64,000 nucleotides of DNA from JAVBNA01 sp031551875 (GCA_031551875.1 JAVBNA010000007.1:60047-124046), one strand, 5' to 3'. Shown: positions 34,380-43,888, counted from the first letter of the stretch. Program-made: numbers and translations. The notes: generated by a model not told the origin, from the letters alone.

Positions 34380-35030
34380 ATGAAAAGAAATGCGTTTATT
34401 TTAATTTTTGCCCTGCTTATGCTGTTATCCGCGTGCACCCCCCCGGCTGCGACCCCGAGTGACCCCGCCGCCCCCCAAAGCGGCGCCGGGAAACCGGCGG
34501 AGACCTCTGAAACGGAGAGAGAAACGCCGCCCGTTCAGACGCCCGCCAAGGACGAGGTGGTCAATGCGTATGAAAAGGCCACGGAAGTGATGACGTGGTT
34601 TGAGCTGGGCGCAGGAAGCATGGAGGACATAAACTACGAGGTCACAAAGGAAGTGGACGAGAAAAGCTACTGCCCGGTCGAGCATGAGGATTTCTCGACC
34701 CTGGCCGAGTTTGACGACTATCTTCGTGCGATGTTTTCAGAAGGGCTTGTCACCGAGCTGCTTGACCGGGGCCAATTCAGGGACATAGACGGGAAGCTTT
34801 ATGTTTTAAGCGCCGACCGGGGTTCGGATATATTTATCTCTGACGAAAGAAGTTATGAGCTGATTCCCGAAAGCGGCACAAAGTTCATCCTGCGCGTGAC
34901 CTACGGGGTTTATGCGGAGGATGACGAAGGCGGGCCGACAGAGAGCATCGGACAGGAAGAAAGCACCGACGCGGTGTACGAATATGTGGACGGAAAATGG
35001 GTGTTCACCCAGTATACCTATATTGGATAA
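34380..35030 (+). CDS. Lipoprotein, unknown function
   Basis: 216 residues from ATG 34380 (AGGGAGGAG 10 nt before). Lipoprotein signal MKRNAFILIFALLMLLSAC with lipidated Cys19, then a Pro/Ala/Thr-rich linker (~20-60) and a globular domain (SYELIPESGTKFILRVTYGVY). The central part contains KDEVVNAYEKATEVMTWFEL. The fold resembles IseA/DL-endopeptidase-inhibitor-type domains found in secreted Firmicute proteins, but I am not sure of this. Single gene with its own promoter and terminator. Confidence 0.8.
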   Translation: MKRNAFILIFALLMLLSACTPPAATPSDPAAPQSGAGKPAETSETERETPPVQTPAKDEVVNAYEKATEVMTWFELGAGSMEDINYEVTKEVDEKSYCPVEHEDFSTLAEFDDYLRAMFSEGLVTELLDRGQFRDIDGKLYVLSADRGSDIFISDERSYELIPESGTKFILRVTYGVYAEDDEGGPTESIGQEESTDAVYEYVDGKWVFTQYTYIG

Positions 35031-35042
35031 CGCGGATCATCG

Positions 35043-35080
35043 ACAGAAAAGCCCCGGACAAAAGTCCGGGGCTTTTCTGT
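35043..35080 (+). terminator. Terminator after the lipoprotein gene
   Basis: Perfect 17-bp stem (35043-35059 with 35064-35080), loop AAAA, T-rich tail. Confidence 0.9.
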
Positions 35081-35103
35081 GCGGCCTTATGATATCCATT
35101 GGG

Positions 35104-35131
35104 TTGCTTTTTCGCGCGAATGTGGTATAGT
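35104..35131 (+). promoter_or_regulatory. Promoter of tadA
   Basis: TTGCTT (35104-35109), 16-bp spacer, TATAGT (35126-35131), 35 bp before the GTG start. Confidence 0.5.
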
Positions 35132-35166
35132 TGACTTCAACAAGAAACTCAAAAGGGGGCGGCGCG

Positions 35167-35673
35167 GTGACACAGGAGGAGCGGTTTATGCGCGAGGCGA
35201 TTGCGCTGGCTTTGGTTGCGGCCGATGAGGGAGAGGTGCCGGTGGGCGCGGTGGTTGTGCGGGACGGCGTAGTTATTGGCCGCGGGCGCAACCGGAGGGA
35301 AAAAGCAAAAAACGCCCTGTGCCACGCCGAACTGGAGGCGGTTCACGAAGCGTGCGGGGCGCTTCACGGCTGGCGTCTGTGGCAGTGTGAGCTATATGTC
35401 ACGCTTGAGCCCTGCCCCATGTGCGCCGGCGCGATCATAAACGCCCGCATTCCCCGTGTGGTCATCGGGGCGATGGACCCCAAGGCGGGTTCGTGCGGCT
35501 CGGTCACCGACCTGTTTGCCCTGCCCTACAACCATCGTCCGGAGGTTGTGACCGGGGTGCTCTCAGAGGAATGCGCGGGTGTGCTCACCGCTTTTTTCAG
35601 GACGCTGCGTGAAAAAAAGCAGGCGGAACCCCGTCTGAGTGAGCCGCCGCCCTGGAAGAGGGAAAGAGGTTAA
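35167..35673 (+). CDS. tadA: tRNA-specific adenosine deaminase
   Basis: 168 residues from GTG 35167 (AAAGGGGGC upstream); an ATG at 35188 has an excellent AGGAGG but would drop the conserved start TQEERFMREAI. It deaminates A34 to inosine in tRNA-Arg(ACG). Zn site H53-A-E55 with the catalytic Glu (CHAELEAV) and Cys83/Cys86 (PCPMC). The window also contains tRNA-Arg(CCG), which reads the codon that the inosine tRNA cannot. Confidence 0.95.
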   Translation: MTQEERFMREAIALALVAADEGEVPVGAVVVRDGVVIGRGRNRREKAKNALCHAELEAVHEACGALHGWRLWQCELYVTLEPCPMCAGAIINARIPRVVIGAMDPKAGSCGSVTDLFALPYNHRPEVVTGVLSEECAGVLTAFFRTLREKKQAEPRLSEPPPWKRERG

Positions 35674-35750
35674 AGTGACTTTGGCGAAAAAAGCGGGCGC
35701 TTTTCAGTCGGAATGCACAAATTCTTCTTGGCACAGTGTCAAGATTTGGA

Positions 35751-35779
35751 TTGCACAAGGCGAACAAAGATGATATAAT
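35751..35779 (+). promoter_or_regulatory. Promoter of the rimP-nusA-infB operon
   Basis: TTGCAC (35751-35756), 17-bp spacer, TATAAT (35774-35779). Confidence 0.75.
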
Positions 35780-35806
35780 TAATAAGGTAAGAATATACGA
35801 ATTATG

Positions 35807-35834
35807 GTAAGGAGTGGGGAAACCCGCTCCTTAC
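35807..35834 (+). promoter_or_regulatory. Leader hairpin of rimP
   Basis: GTAAGGAG (35807-35814) pairs with CTCCTTAC (35827-35834) around TGGGGAAACCCG, which can extend the stem. It lies in the 5' leader, 24 bp before ATG 35858. Similar stems precede rimP in other Clostridia; function not known to me. Confidence 0.6.
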
Positions 35835-35857
35835 TCATTGTAAAGGGAGAAGACAGC

Positions 35858-36355
35858 ATGGGGAAAAAGCACGGCGGCAATACGGTTCAGGCGGTGCGCG
35901 CTCTGGCAGAGCCGATTGCACAGTCACTGGGGCTGAGCATCTGGGACGTGGCCTTTCTCAAGGAGGGCGCGACGTGGTATCTGCGCATTTTCATTGACAA
36001 GGAGGGCGGCGTGTCCCTGACCGATTGTGAGAACATGAGCCGGGCGATCGACGGGCCACTGGACGAGCGCGACCCGATCGAACAATCCTACTGTCTGGAG
36101 GTGTGCTCGCCGGGCCTGGAGCGCGAGCTTAAGACGCGCGCCCATTTTGAGGCGTGTATGGGGATGCCGGTGGCGGTTCACTTCTTTGCCCCGCTGGAAA
36201 ACGGAGAAAAGCAGGCCGCGGGGACACTCAGTGCATATGACGCCGACGGCACGGTTACGCTCAGCACGGCGCAGGGACAACTGAGCTTTAACAAAAAGGC
36301 ATGTACCAAGATTACCCTGGATGATTTTGACGAGGGAGGACAGGAAGATGAATAA
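35858..36355 (+). CDS. rimP: Ribosome maturation factor RimP
   Basis: 165 residues from ATG 35858 (AAAGGGAG upstream). Needed for late 30S assembly. The N-terminal domain carries WDVAFLKEGATWYLRIFIDKEGGVSLTDCENMSRAID, the family signature, and the Sm-like C-terminal domain begins near residue 90. Its stop overlaps the nusA start by 8 bp. Confidence 0.96.
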   Translation: MGKKHGGNTVQAVRALAEPIAQSLGLSIWDVAFLKEGATWYLRIFIDKEGGVSLTDCENMSRAIDGPLDERDPIEQSYCLEVCSPGLERELKTRAHFEACMGMPVAVHFFAPLENGEKQAAGTLSAYDADGTVTLSTAQGQLSFNKKACTKITLDDFDEGGQEDE

Positions 36356-37448
36356 CGCAGATTTTTTTGAAGCGCTGCAGCTTTTTGAGAAGGAGCGTGG
36401 CATTCCGGTCGAATACATGGTGGAGAAAATACAGGCGGCCATTATCGTCGCCGTCAAACGCAATTACAGCGGCAATGAGGATATGCTGGTCAACATTGAC
36501 CCCAAGAAGGGGCTGTTCGAGGTTTTCCTGCGCAAGGAAGTGGTAGACGAAATGCCCGACCAGGCGGAATTTGACAACGCCAAGACCGAGCCCAAGCTGG
36601 TGACCGACCGCTTCATGCTCCTTGAGGATGCGCGGGGTATCGACGCGACGGTGGGTATTGGGGACAAGGTCAACATAAAGCTTGACACAAAGGACTTCGG
36701 ACGTATCGCCGCCCAGACCGCCAAACACGTCATCCGGCAGGGCATCCGCGAGGTGGAACGCAGCCAGGTGATGAAGGAGTTCCAGTCGCGCCATCAGGAA
36801 CTGGTCAGCGCGCGGGTCGAGCGTGTCGACCCCAAGACGGGGGCGGCCACGCTGATCATCGGCAAGGCGGAGGCCGTGCTGCCCAAGTCGGAGCAGGTGG
36901 GCGATGAGCGGCTGTCTGAAGGCAGCTTTATCAAAGTATACATCGTGGACGTCAAGGAGACCGAGAAGGGCCCCAAGGCGACCATTTCCCGGACTCATCC
37001 GGGTCTCGTCAAGCGGCTGTTTGAGGCCGAGGTGCCCGAGATTTTCGAGGGCATCGTGGAGATCAAGGCGGTGTCCCGCGAGGCGGGCAGCCGCACCAAG
37101 CTCGCCGTGTGGTCGAGCGACCCCAACGTTGACGCCGTCGGCGCCTGTATCGGCCAGAAGGGCCAGCGGGTCAGCCAGATTGTCGATGAGCTGGGCGGGG
37201 AGAAGATCGACATCGTCGAGTACAGCGACGAGCCAGAGAAGTTCATCGCGGCCGCCCTTTCGCCCGCCGACGTTGTGTCGGTGGAGGTGGAGGCGGACGG
37301 CTCTCACGCCTGTAAGGTTAGCGTTCCCGACGGGCAGCTTTCGCTGGCCATCGGCAACAAGGGGCAGAACGCGCGGCTGGCTGCGCGGCTGACCGGCTGG
37401 AAGATCGACATCCGCCCGGAATCGGGCTTTTTCGGAGAAGAAAGTTAG
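36348..37448 (+). CDS. nusA: Transcription elongation/termination factor NusA
   Basis: 366 residues from ATG 36348 inside the end of rimP. N-terminal RNAP-binding domain, S1 domain (EGSFIKVYIVDVKETEKGPKATISRTHPGLVKRLFE about residue 200), then two KH domains (GACIGQKGQRVSQIVDELGGEKIDIV and QLSLAIGNKGQNARLAARLTGWKIDI). The acidic repeats of E. coli NusA are absent, as usual in Firmicutes. Confidence 0.97.
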   Translation: MNNADFFEALQLFEKERGIPVEYMVEKIQAAIIVAVKRNYSGNEDMLVNIDPKKGLFEVFLRKEVVDEMPDQAEFDNAKTEPKLVTDRFMLLEDARGIDATVGIGDKVNIKLDTKDFGRIAAQTAKHVIRQGIREVERSQVMKEFQSRHQELVSARVERVDPKTGAATLIIGKAEAVLPKSEQVGDERLSEGSFIKVYIVDVKETEKGPKATISRTHPGLVKRLFEAEVPEIFEGIVEIKAVSREAGSRTKLAVWSSDPNVDAVGACIGQKGQRVSQIVDELGGEKIDIVEYSDEPEKFIAAALSPADVVSVEVEADGSHACKVSVPDGQLSLAIGNKGQNARLAARLTGWKIDIRPESGFFGEES

Positions 37449-37493
37449 GCCATGACCCAGGCATAGGGGTCACGGGAATGAGGTGATGAGCGT

Positions 37494-37796
37494 ATGCGGC
37501 AGAAGAAGGTTCCGCTGAGAATGTGTACCGGCTGCGGCGAGATGAAGCCCAAAAAGGAGCTGGTGCGCGTGGTCAAAGCGCCCGAAACAAAAGATGAGGC
37601 GGGCGAGGTGCTCGCGCAGGGCGGGGTTTCCCTCGACCTGACCGGCAAAGCGCCGGGGCGGGGCGCCTATGTTTGCAGAAGCTCAGACTGTCTGAAGGCG
37701 GCACGAAAGGCGCGGCGTTTTGAACGGGCGTTTTCCTGCAGGATTCCTGACGAGGTCTATGACCGGATGGAGGAGGAATTACGGAAAAATGAATAG
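37494..37796 (+). CDS. rnpM: YlxR/RnpM RNA-binding protein (DUF448)
   Basis: 100 residues. Conserved start KVPLRMCTGCGEMKPKKELVRVVKAP and GRGAYVCRSSDCLKAARKARRFERAF. Homologues (YlxR, renamed RnpM) bind RNase P RNA and modulate its activity. The gene lies between nusA and the L7Ae-like gene, and its stop overlaps the next start by 8 bp (ATGAATAG). Confidence 0.94.
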   Translation: MRQKKVPLRMCTGCGEMKPKKELVRVVKAPETKDEAGEVLAQGGVSLDLTGKAPGRGAYVCRSSDCLKAARKARRFERAFSCRIPDEVYDRMEEELRKNE

Positions 37797-38127
37797 CCGG
37801 ATCTTGAGCCTTTTGGGGCTCGCACGCCGGGCGGGTAAGCTGGCCGCCGGGTTTGACGCCGCCGCAGACCGATTGAAGGACAACACCGCGCGGCTGGTCG
37901 TGCTGGCGAGCGATACGTCGGACAAAACGGCGAAAAGCATTGAATTTCTGGCGCAGGACGCAGGCCTGCCGGTCATCCGGATCGGGCACACCATGGAAGA
38001 GGCCGGCAACGCGGTCGGCCGGGGAAAAACCGGTGTGCTTGCGCTGACAGACAGCGGATTCGCGAAAAAGCTGCGCGCCCTCTCAGAGGGCGGGGCTGCG
38101 AATCCCACCGAGAAAGAGGAGGAATGA
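37789..38127 (+). CDS. L7Ae-family ribosomal/RNA-binding protein (YlxQ)
   Basis: 112 residues from ATG 37789. L7Ae/L30e/Gadd45-type fold: ILSLLGLARRAGKLAAGF and VVLASDTSDKTAKSIEFLAQDAGLPVIRIG. Binds kink-turn RNA in characterised members. Overlaps rnpM by 8 bp and precedes infB by 4 bp, as in B. subtilis. Confidence 0.92.
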   Translation: MNSRILSLLGLARRAGKLAAGFDAAADRLKDNTARLVVLASDTSDKTAKSIEFLAQDAGLPVIRIGHTMEEAGNAVGRGKTGVLALTDSGFAKKLRALSEGGAANPTEKEEE

Positions 38128-38131
38128 CTAT

Positions 38132-40657
38132 ATGTTAATGAAATACAGGGTTCATGAGGTTGCCAAGGATTTTGACATCAACAGCAAAGAGGTCGTGGAC
38201 ACGGTCAAGAAGTATTTCCAGGAGACCAAGAAGCACATGACTGCGCTGACCGAGGAGGAGCTCAACGTCATCTTTGAGGCCTTTACCCAGAAGAATGAGC
38301 TGCCCGACTTTGAGGCCTATTTTGCCACCAACGCCCTGCGTGCGCAGGAGCAGACCGGCGAGGTGTTTGACGCGACGGCTGTGGCTCCCGAGGAGCCGGC
38401 GGAGATTCTCGAGGTCATTGAGGTTGTGCGTGAGCCTGAGCCGGCAAAACCGGCGCCTCAGGCGAAGCCGGCCGAGCAGAAGCCCGCCGCGCCCCAGAGA
38501 CAGGGCCAGGCCCCGCAGGGCAAGGCCGGCAATCGCCCCCCGCAGCAGCAGCGCCCGCAGAATAGTCAGCCCCGTCCGCAGCAGCAGCCCGGCAGGGGCG
38601 CGCAGCAGCCGTCCCGTCCGGGACAGCAGCCCGCGAAGCCCCAGCTCACGCAGCAGCAGGACGTCAACCGTACCACCCGCCCGGCGCAGCGTATTGTGGA
38701 CACCCGCACCACCAATGTCAACATTGACAAGTACAATGAGAAATATGACAAGCTGGCCAGCGAAAAGGTCAAGACCGACAACGTTGTGCAGAAGCAGAAG
38801 CTCAACCAGCGCTCCCAGCAGCGCCGCGGCCGTCCCATGAACTCCCGCCGCCGGGAAACCGAGCAGGAGCGTCTGCGCCGCATCCAGATGGAGCGCAAGA
38901 AGAAGCAGATGGTCATTTCCGTGCCCGAGGAGATCACGGTCGGACAGCTGGCCGCCCTGATGAAGGCGACGTCGGCCGAGGTGATCAAGAAGCTCATGCA
39001 GCTGGGCGTTATGGCCGGACAGAACGATGTGATTGACTTTGACACCGCCTCGCTTGTGGCGCTTGAGTTCCACGTCCGCGTGGAAAAAGAGGTCGTGGTG
39101 ACCATCGAGGACAAAATCATTGACGACAGCGACGACGACGACACCAATCTTGTAGAGCGCGCGCCGGTCGTGGTGGTTATGGGACACGTCGACCACGGCA
39201 AGACCTCCCTGCTGGACACCATCCGCGAGGAGAATGTCACCGCGACCGAGTTCGGCGGCATCACCCAGCACATCGGCGCTTACCGCGTTTCGCTGGGCGG
39301 CAGGGAGATTACCTTCCTGGACACCCCCGGCCATGAGGCATTCACCACCATGCGTGCACGCGGCGCGCAAGTGACCGACATCGCGATCCTTGTGGTCGCC
39401 GCCGACGACGGCATCATGCCCCAGACGGTCGAGGCAATCAACCACGCCAAGGCGGCGGGCGTTTCCATCATCGTCGCCATCAACAAAATGGACAAGGAAG
39501 CGGCCAACCCCGACCGTGTCATGCAGCAGCTGACCGAATACGAGCTGGTGCCTGAGCAGTGGGGCGGCGACATTCCCTGTATCCCGGTGTCGGCGGTCAA
39601 AAAGACCGGCATTGAGGATCTCTTGGAAATGGTGCTGCTGACCGCCGACATGAAGGAGCTGCGTGCCAATCCCGCCCGCGCCGCCAAAGGCACGGTCGTG
39701 GAAGCGAAGCTCGACCGCGGCAGAGGTCCTGTGGCGACCGTGCTCGTGCAGAACGGCACGCTCCATCTGGGCGATCTTCTGGTGGCGGGCACAACGGTTG
39801 GTCACGTGCGCGCCATGACCAACCACCGCGGCGAAAAAGTAGAGGTGGCCGGGCCCAGCGTCCCGGTGGAGATCACCGGCCTCGACGAGGTGCCGATCGG
39901 CGGCGACATATTCAATGTCGTGTCCGACGAGCGTCTCGCGCGCGAGCTCGTAGAGCAGCGCAAGCACAGCCAGAAGGAGGAGGTTTTCTCGGCACAGACC
40001 AAGGTCACGCTCGACAACCTCTTCGACCAGATGCAGGAAGGGACGATGAAAGAACTCAAAATCGTCGTCAAGGCCGACGTGCAGGGCTCGGTCGAGGCGG
40101 TCAGGCAGTCGCTTGAAAAGCTGTCGGGCAGCGAGGTGCGCGTGCGCGTCATCCATGGCGGCGTGGGCGCGGTCAACGAGTCTGATGTCATGCTGGCCAA
40201 CGCCTCTAACGCGATCATCGTCGGCTTCAATGTGCGTCCCGATCCCATCGTGATCGAGACCGCCGAGCGCGAGGGCGTCGACATGCGCCTGTACACGATC
40301 ATCTATCAGTGCATCGAGGAGATCGAGTCGGCCATGAAGGGCATGCTTGCGCCCAAGTTCCGCGAGGTGCAGCTGGGTCGCGCCGAGTGCCGCGAGGTAT
40401 ATAAAATCACGAATGTTGGCATAATATCGGGAAGCTATGTGCAATCAGGCAAAATCACCCGTACCGCGCAGATCCGCGTTGTACGCGACGGTATCATCAT
40501 CGCCGAGGACAAAATCGCTTCTCTGCGGCGGTTTAAGGACGATGTCAAAGAGGTTGCGAGCGGCTATGAGTGCGGCATCGGGCTGGAGAAGTTCAACGAC
40601 CTGAAGTCGGGCGACATATTCGAAGCCTTTATCATCGAGGAATATCAGGACGTTTAG
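38132..40657 (+). CDS. infB: Translation initiation factor IF-2
   Basis: 841 residues. ATG 38132 is 9 nt after AGGAGG. N-terminal IF2-N domain, then a long Pro/Gln/Arg-rich low-complexity linker (~115-190), a second IF2-N (VPEEITVGQLAALMKATSAE ~268), G domain with GHVDHGKTS (~350) and DTPGHEAF, and the domain II, III and C2 (fMet-tRNA-binding) modules. It directs initiator tRNA to the 30S. Confidence 0.98.
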   Translation: MLMKYRVHEVAKDFDINSKEVVDTVKKYFQETKKHMTALTEEELNVIFEAFTQKNELPDFEAYFATNALRAQEQTGEVFDATAVAPEEPAEILEVIEVVREPEPAKPAPQAKPAEQKPAAPQRQGQAPQGKAGNRPPQQQRPQNSQPRPQQQPGRGAQQPSRPGQQPAKPQLTQQQDVNRTTRPAQRIVDTRTTNVNIDKYNEKYDKLASEKVKTDNVVQKQKLNQRSQQRRGRPMNSRRRETEQERLRRIQMERKKKQMVISVPEEITVGQLAALMKATSAEVIKKLMQLGVMAGQNDVIDFDTASLVALEFHVRVEKEVVVTIEDKIIDDSDDDDTNLVERAPVVVVMGHVDHGKTSLLDTIREENVTATEFGGITQHIGAYRVSLGGREITFLDTPGHEAFTTMRARGAQVTDIAILVVAADDGIMPQTVEAINHAKAAGVSIIVAINKMDKEAANPDRVMQQLTEYELVPEQWGGDIPCIPVSAVKKTGIEDLLEMVLLTADMKELRANPARAAKGTVVEAKLDRGRGPVATVLVQNGTLHLGDLLVAGTTVGHVRAMTNHRGEKVEVAGPSVPVEITGLDEVPIGGDIFNVVSDERLARELVEQRKHSQKEEVFSAQTKVTLDNLFDQMQEGTMKELKIVVKADVQGSVEAVRQSLEKLSGSEVRVRVIHGGVGAVNESDVMLANASNAIIVGFNVRPDPIVIETAEREGVDMRLYTIIYQCIEEIESAMKGMLAPKFREVQLGRAECREVYKITNVGIISGSYVQSGKITRTAQIRVVRDGIIIAEDKIASLRRFKDDVKEVASGYECGIGLEKFNDLKSGDIFEAFIIEEYQDV

Positions 40658-40675
40658 ACGTCGGAGGAAAAAATC

Positions 40676-41047
40676 ATGCCCAGTCATAAAATTGACCGTG
40701 CCACAGAGGACATCAAGCGCGAGCTGACCGATATCCTCCGCGGCCTCAAGGATCCCCGGGTGAAGGGGCTGCTCAGCGTAGTGCGCGTGGAGGTGACGCG
40801 CGACATGTCCTTTGCAACCGTGTATGTCAGCGCCATGGAGGGGCTGAGCGCCGCCAAGGAAGCCTGTAAGGGGCTTGAATCGGGCGGCGGCTATATCCGG
40901 CACGAGATTGCCTCGCGCCTGCGGCTGCGCCACGCCCCAAAATTTATCTTTAAGGCAAGCGATTCCATTGAATACAGTGCGGAAATTTCCAAAATCATAG
41001 AGGGACTGAAAGGTGACGAAGCGAATGAAGAAGATCTCCCTGGGTAA
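40676..41047 (+). CDS. rbfA: Ribosome-binding factor A
   Basis: 123 residues. KH-like fold, with RATEDIKRELTDILRGLKDPRVKGLLSVV and EIASRLRLRHAPKFIFKAS. Helps mature the 16S 5' helix. Its end overlaps the start of the DHH gene by 35 bp. Confidence 0.96.
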   Translation: MPSHKIDRATEDIKRELTDILRGLKDPRVKGLLSVVRVEVTRDMSFATVYVSAMEGLSAAKEACKGLESGGGYIRHEIASRLRLRHAPKFIFKASDSIEYSAEISKIIEGLKGDEANEEDLPG

Positions 41048-41978
41048 TGCGGTAAAACTGCTGAGGGAACATGACAACATCCTGATACTGACCCACAACT
41101 GCCCCGACGGGGACACGCTGGGATCCGGCTTTGCGCTGTGCGGCGGCTTACAGTCGCTGGGCAAGAAGGCGCGCGTGGCCTGTGCGGATGAAATACCCCA
41201 AAAGTACAAATATCTGACCAAAGGCATAGAGGATCAGGGCTTCGCGCCCGGACTGACCGTGTCGGTGGATGTCGCCGACGCAAAGCTGCTCGGAGAGGGT
41301 CTGTCGCAGTACGCCGACCGGGTGGAGCTCTCCCTTGACCATCACAAGTCGAACACGCTGTTTGCCCAGCAGAACTATATTGATACGACGGCGGCGGCGA
41401 CAGCGGAGATCATCTATGAAGTGCTGATCATGCTCGGCGTGACTTTTACTCAGAATATCGCCACCTGTATCTATACCGGCATCACAACCGATACAGGCTG
41501 CTTCAAATATTCCAACGTCACCCCAAAAACCCACCGGATTGCCGCGCTCATGATGGGGCTGGGCGTCAAGAGCGCCCAGATCAACCGCCAGATGTTCGAC
41601 ACCAAATCGCGGGCGCGCATGGAGGTTGAGCGGGAGGCGCTTGACAAGCTCGAGTATCATTTCGACGGCAAATGCGCGATCATCTCCATCACAAAGGATA
41701 TGATCGAACGCGCGGGCGCCGATGAGGGCGACGTGGAAGGGCTTGCCTCGCTGCCCCGGCAGATCGAGGGGGTCAAGGTGGGGCTGACAATGCGCGAAAA
41801 GAGCGCCGAGGTCTGGAAGGTTTCGGCGCGCACCGGAAATGACGTTGACGCGTCGGCGCTTTGCGCCAAATTCGGCGGCGGCGGGCATAAGCAGGCGGCG
41901 GGCTGCACGATTGAGTCCGGGGCCGATCAAGCCCGGACGCAGATGCTTGAGGCGGTGCGTCAATTGCTCGGCGTATAA
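41013..41978 (+). CDS. nrnA: DHH-family bifunctional oligoribonuclease/pAp phosphatase
   Basis: 321 residues; GTG 41013 has GAGGGA 8 nt upstream, and ATG 41025 is an alternative that loses four residues. Phosphodiesterase: ILTHNCPDGDTLGS (DxD) and the DHH motif in LSLDHHKSN, plus C-terminal DHHA1 with GGGGHKQAAGCT. It degrades nanoRNA and pAp, as NrnA does. Its place between rbfA and truB is the standard Firmicute order. Confidence 0.94.
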   Translation: MTKRMKKISLGNAVKLLREHDNILILTHNCPDGDTLGSGFALCGGLQSLGKKARVACADEIPQKYKYLTKGIEDQGFAPGLTVSVDVADAKLLGEGLSQYADRVELSLDHHKSNTLFAQQNYIDTTAAATAEIIYEVLIMLGVTFTQNIATCIYTGITTDTGCFKYSNVTPKTHRIAALMMGLGVKSAQINRQMFDTKSRARMEVEREALDKLEYHFDGKCAIISITKDMIERAGADEGDVEGLASLPRQIEGVKVGLTMREKSAEVWKVSARTGNDVDASALCAKFGGGGHKQAAGCTIESGADQARTQMLEAVRQLLGV

Positions 41979-41987
41979 GGACATACC

Positions 41988-42905
41988 ATGAACGGAATCA
42001 TGATCATCGACAAACCGGCGGAATTCACCTCCTTTGACGTGGTGGCCGTGCTGCGGGGGCTGTGCAAAGAGCGCCGCATCGGGCATACCGGCACCCTCGA
42101 CCCCATGGCGACCGGCGTGCTGCCGGTACTGCTGGGGCGGGCGACCCGCGCGATGGAGCTGCTTCCCGACCAGGACAAGGTTTACATAGCCTCCTTCGCA
42201 CTGGGGCGGACAAGCGACACCGAGGACATCTGGGGCGACGTGCGCCCCGTGTCCGAGGCACCGGTGGAGCGTGCCGCGCTGGAAAAAGCGCTGGAGGCTT
42301 TTCGCGGGGAAATTAAGCAGATCCCGCCCATGTATTCGGCAATCAAGCAGGACGGACAGCGCCTGTATACGCTCGCACGTCAGGGCGTCATTGTCGAACG
42401 CGCCCCGCGCAAGGCGACCGTGCACGAGCTTACACTGCAGTCCTATGACGAGGGCGCGCGCACCGGCACACTCAAGCTGCACGTTTCCAAGGGCACCTAT
42501 GTCCGCTCGATCATCAGCGGGCTGGGGGAGGCGCTTTCGGTCGGCGGCGTCATGACGGCGCTTCGGCGGATGGCTGCGTCGGGCTTCGCGCTCGAACGGG
42601 CGGTCACGCTGGACGAGGTGCGCAGGCATGCACAGGCGGACACGCTGTTTGACATCGTTCTGCCGGTGGAGGAGGCGTTTTTGCGCCTGTCCGCCGTGAG
42701 AATCAGCGAAAATCAGGCCACCCGCTTTACAAACGGCGGCGGGCTTGCGCTTGCTCGGGTCACTCTGCCCGGCGAGCCGCCGACAGACGGCGCGCGTTTT
42801 CGCGTGCGCGCCTCGTCGGGGCGATTTTTGGGGCTGGGACAGGTGTCCCTGGAAAAACAGGAGCTTTCAGTGCTGCGGCTCTTTGACGGAGGTGACCATG
42901 CATGA
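41988..42905 (+). CDS. truB: tRNA pseudouridine-55 synthase
   Basis: 305 residues. Start GIMIIDKPAEFTSFDVV, catalytic Asp in RIGHTGTLDPMATGVLPVLLG, and QIPPMYSAIKQDGQRLY; C-terminal PUA-like region from ~245. Modifies U55 of the T loop. Overlaps ribF by 4 bp (ATGA). Confidence 0.96.
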   Translation: MNGIMIIDKPAEFTSFDVVAVLRGLCKERRIGHTGTLDPMATGVLPVLLGRATRAMELLPDQDKVYIASFALGRTSDTEDIWGDVRPVSEAPVERAALEKALEAFRGEIKQIPPMYSAIKQDGQRLYTLARQGVIVERAPRKATVHELTLQSYDEGARTGTLKLHVSKGTYVRSIISGLGEALSVGGVMTALRRMAASGFALERAVTLDEVRRHAQADTLFDIVLPVEEAFLRLSAVRISENQATRFTNGGGLALARVTLPGEPPTDGARFRVRASSGRFLGLGQVSLEKQELSVLRLFDGGDHA

Positions 42906-43828
42906 GACTGTACCGTGAAGGAGACAGGCCGCCTGACACGCCCTGCGCGATCGCGCTGGGCTGTTTTGACGGACTGCACCGCGGACACAGGGCGGTCATC
43001 AACCGTGCAGCGGAGGGAAAAGAGGCCGGTCTCACGCCCGCCGTGTTTACCTTTGAGAGCCACTCCATGAAAACGCTGGGCGGCGCGGCGGCCCCCGAGG
43101 TCATGACCTTTTCGGACAAGACCGCGATGCTGGAGCAGTGGGGCGTAGAGGCGCTTTTTCTTGAGCGGTTTGATACCGTGCAGGGTCTGTCGCCCGAAAC
43201 CTTTGTGGAGGAGATTCTCCACAAAAAATACCAAGCCCGTCTGCTGTGCTGCGGCTTTAACTACCGCTTCGGCGCGCGGTCGGCGGGTAATGCGGACGAC
43301 CTCGTGCGCCTGGGCGCGCGGCTTGGCATCGAGGTGGCGGTTTGCGGCGCGGTGACCGACGGAGGCCGGCCGATCAGCTCCACACGCATCCGCGAGGCCG
43401 TGCTTGCGGGGGACATGGAGGCGGCGGCGCGCCTGCTGGGGCGTCCCTTCCGGTATGACTTCCCCGTGATCAGGGGCAAGCAGGTCGGACGCCTGCTGGG
43501 CACACCCACACTGAACCAGCTGTTTGAGGGGGATTTCATCTTGCCCAAATTCGGCGTGTACGCCTCCTCTGTGACGCTTTCGGGGAAACGGCGTTATGCG
43601 GTGACCAACGTCGGCGTCCGTCCTACGGTGGGCTCGGAGGTGCCGCTGTCCGAAACGTGGATCCCCGGCTTTTCGGGCGATCTGTACGGGCATCCGGTGC
43701 AGGTGTCTCTTCATTGCTTTTTGCGCCCTGAGCAGAAGTTTCCCTCACTGGAGGAACTACGGGAGGCCATTTTGACCGACGGCGTACGGGCGCGGGAGAT
43801 CGTGGAGAGCCTTTGCAAAAATCAATAA
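42902..43828 (+). CDS. ribF: Bifunctional riboflavin kinase/FAD synthetase
   Basis: 308 residues, ATG 42902 overlapping truB. N-terminal FAD-synthetase (nucleotidyltransferase) with ALGCFDGLHRGHRAVI and GGRPISSTRIR; C-terminal riboflavin kinase with GTPTLNQLF and TNVGVRPTVG. Makes FMN and FAD. Last gene before the terminator. Confidence 0.96.
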   Translation: MRLYREGDRPPDTPCAIALGCFDGLHRGHRAVINRAAEGKEAGLTPAVFTFESHSMKTLGGAAAPEVMTFSDKTAMLEQWGVEALFLERFDTVQGLSPETFVEEILHKKYQARLLCCGFNYRFGARSAGNADDLVRLGARLGIEVAVCGAVTDGGRPISSTRIREAVLAGDMEAAARLLGRPFRYDFPVIRGKQVGRLLGTPTLNQLFEGDFILPKFGVYASSVTLSGKRRYAVTNVGVRPTVGSEVPLSETWIPGFSGDLYGHPVQVSLHCFLRPEQKFPSLEELREAILTDGVRAREIVESLCKNQ

Positions 43829-43858
43829 AAGGGCTGTGGAACTCCCACAGCCCTTTGT
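43828..43858 (+). terminator. Terminator of the rimP-ribF operon
   Basis: 12-bp stem AAAGGGCTGTGG (43828-43839) with CCACAGCCCTTT (43845-43856), loop AACTC, then GTATCGTT. Confidence 0.75.
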
Positions 43859-43888
43859 ATCGTTCACCCCAGTTAAGGAGGGGATCAA

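Noticed and set aside
38135..40444. 769-residue minus-strand frame inside infB
   Set aside because: Opposite strand of a certain gene; His/Leu-rich composition is typical of an antisense shadow.
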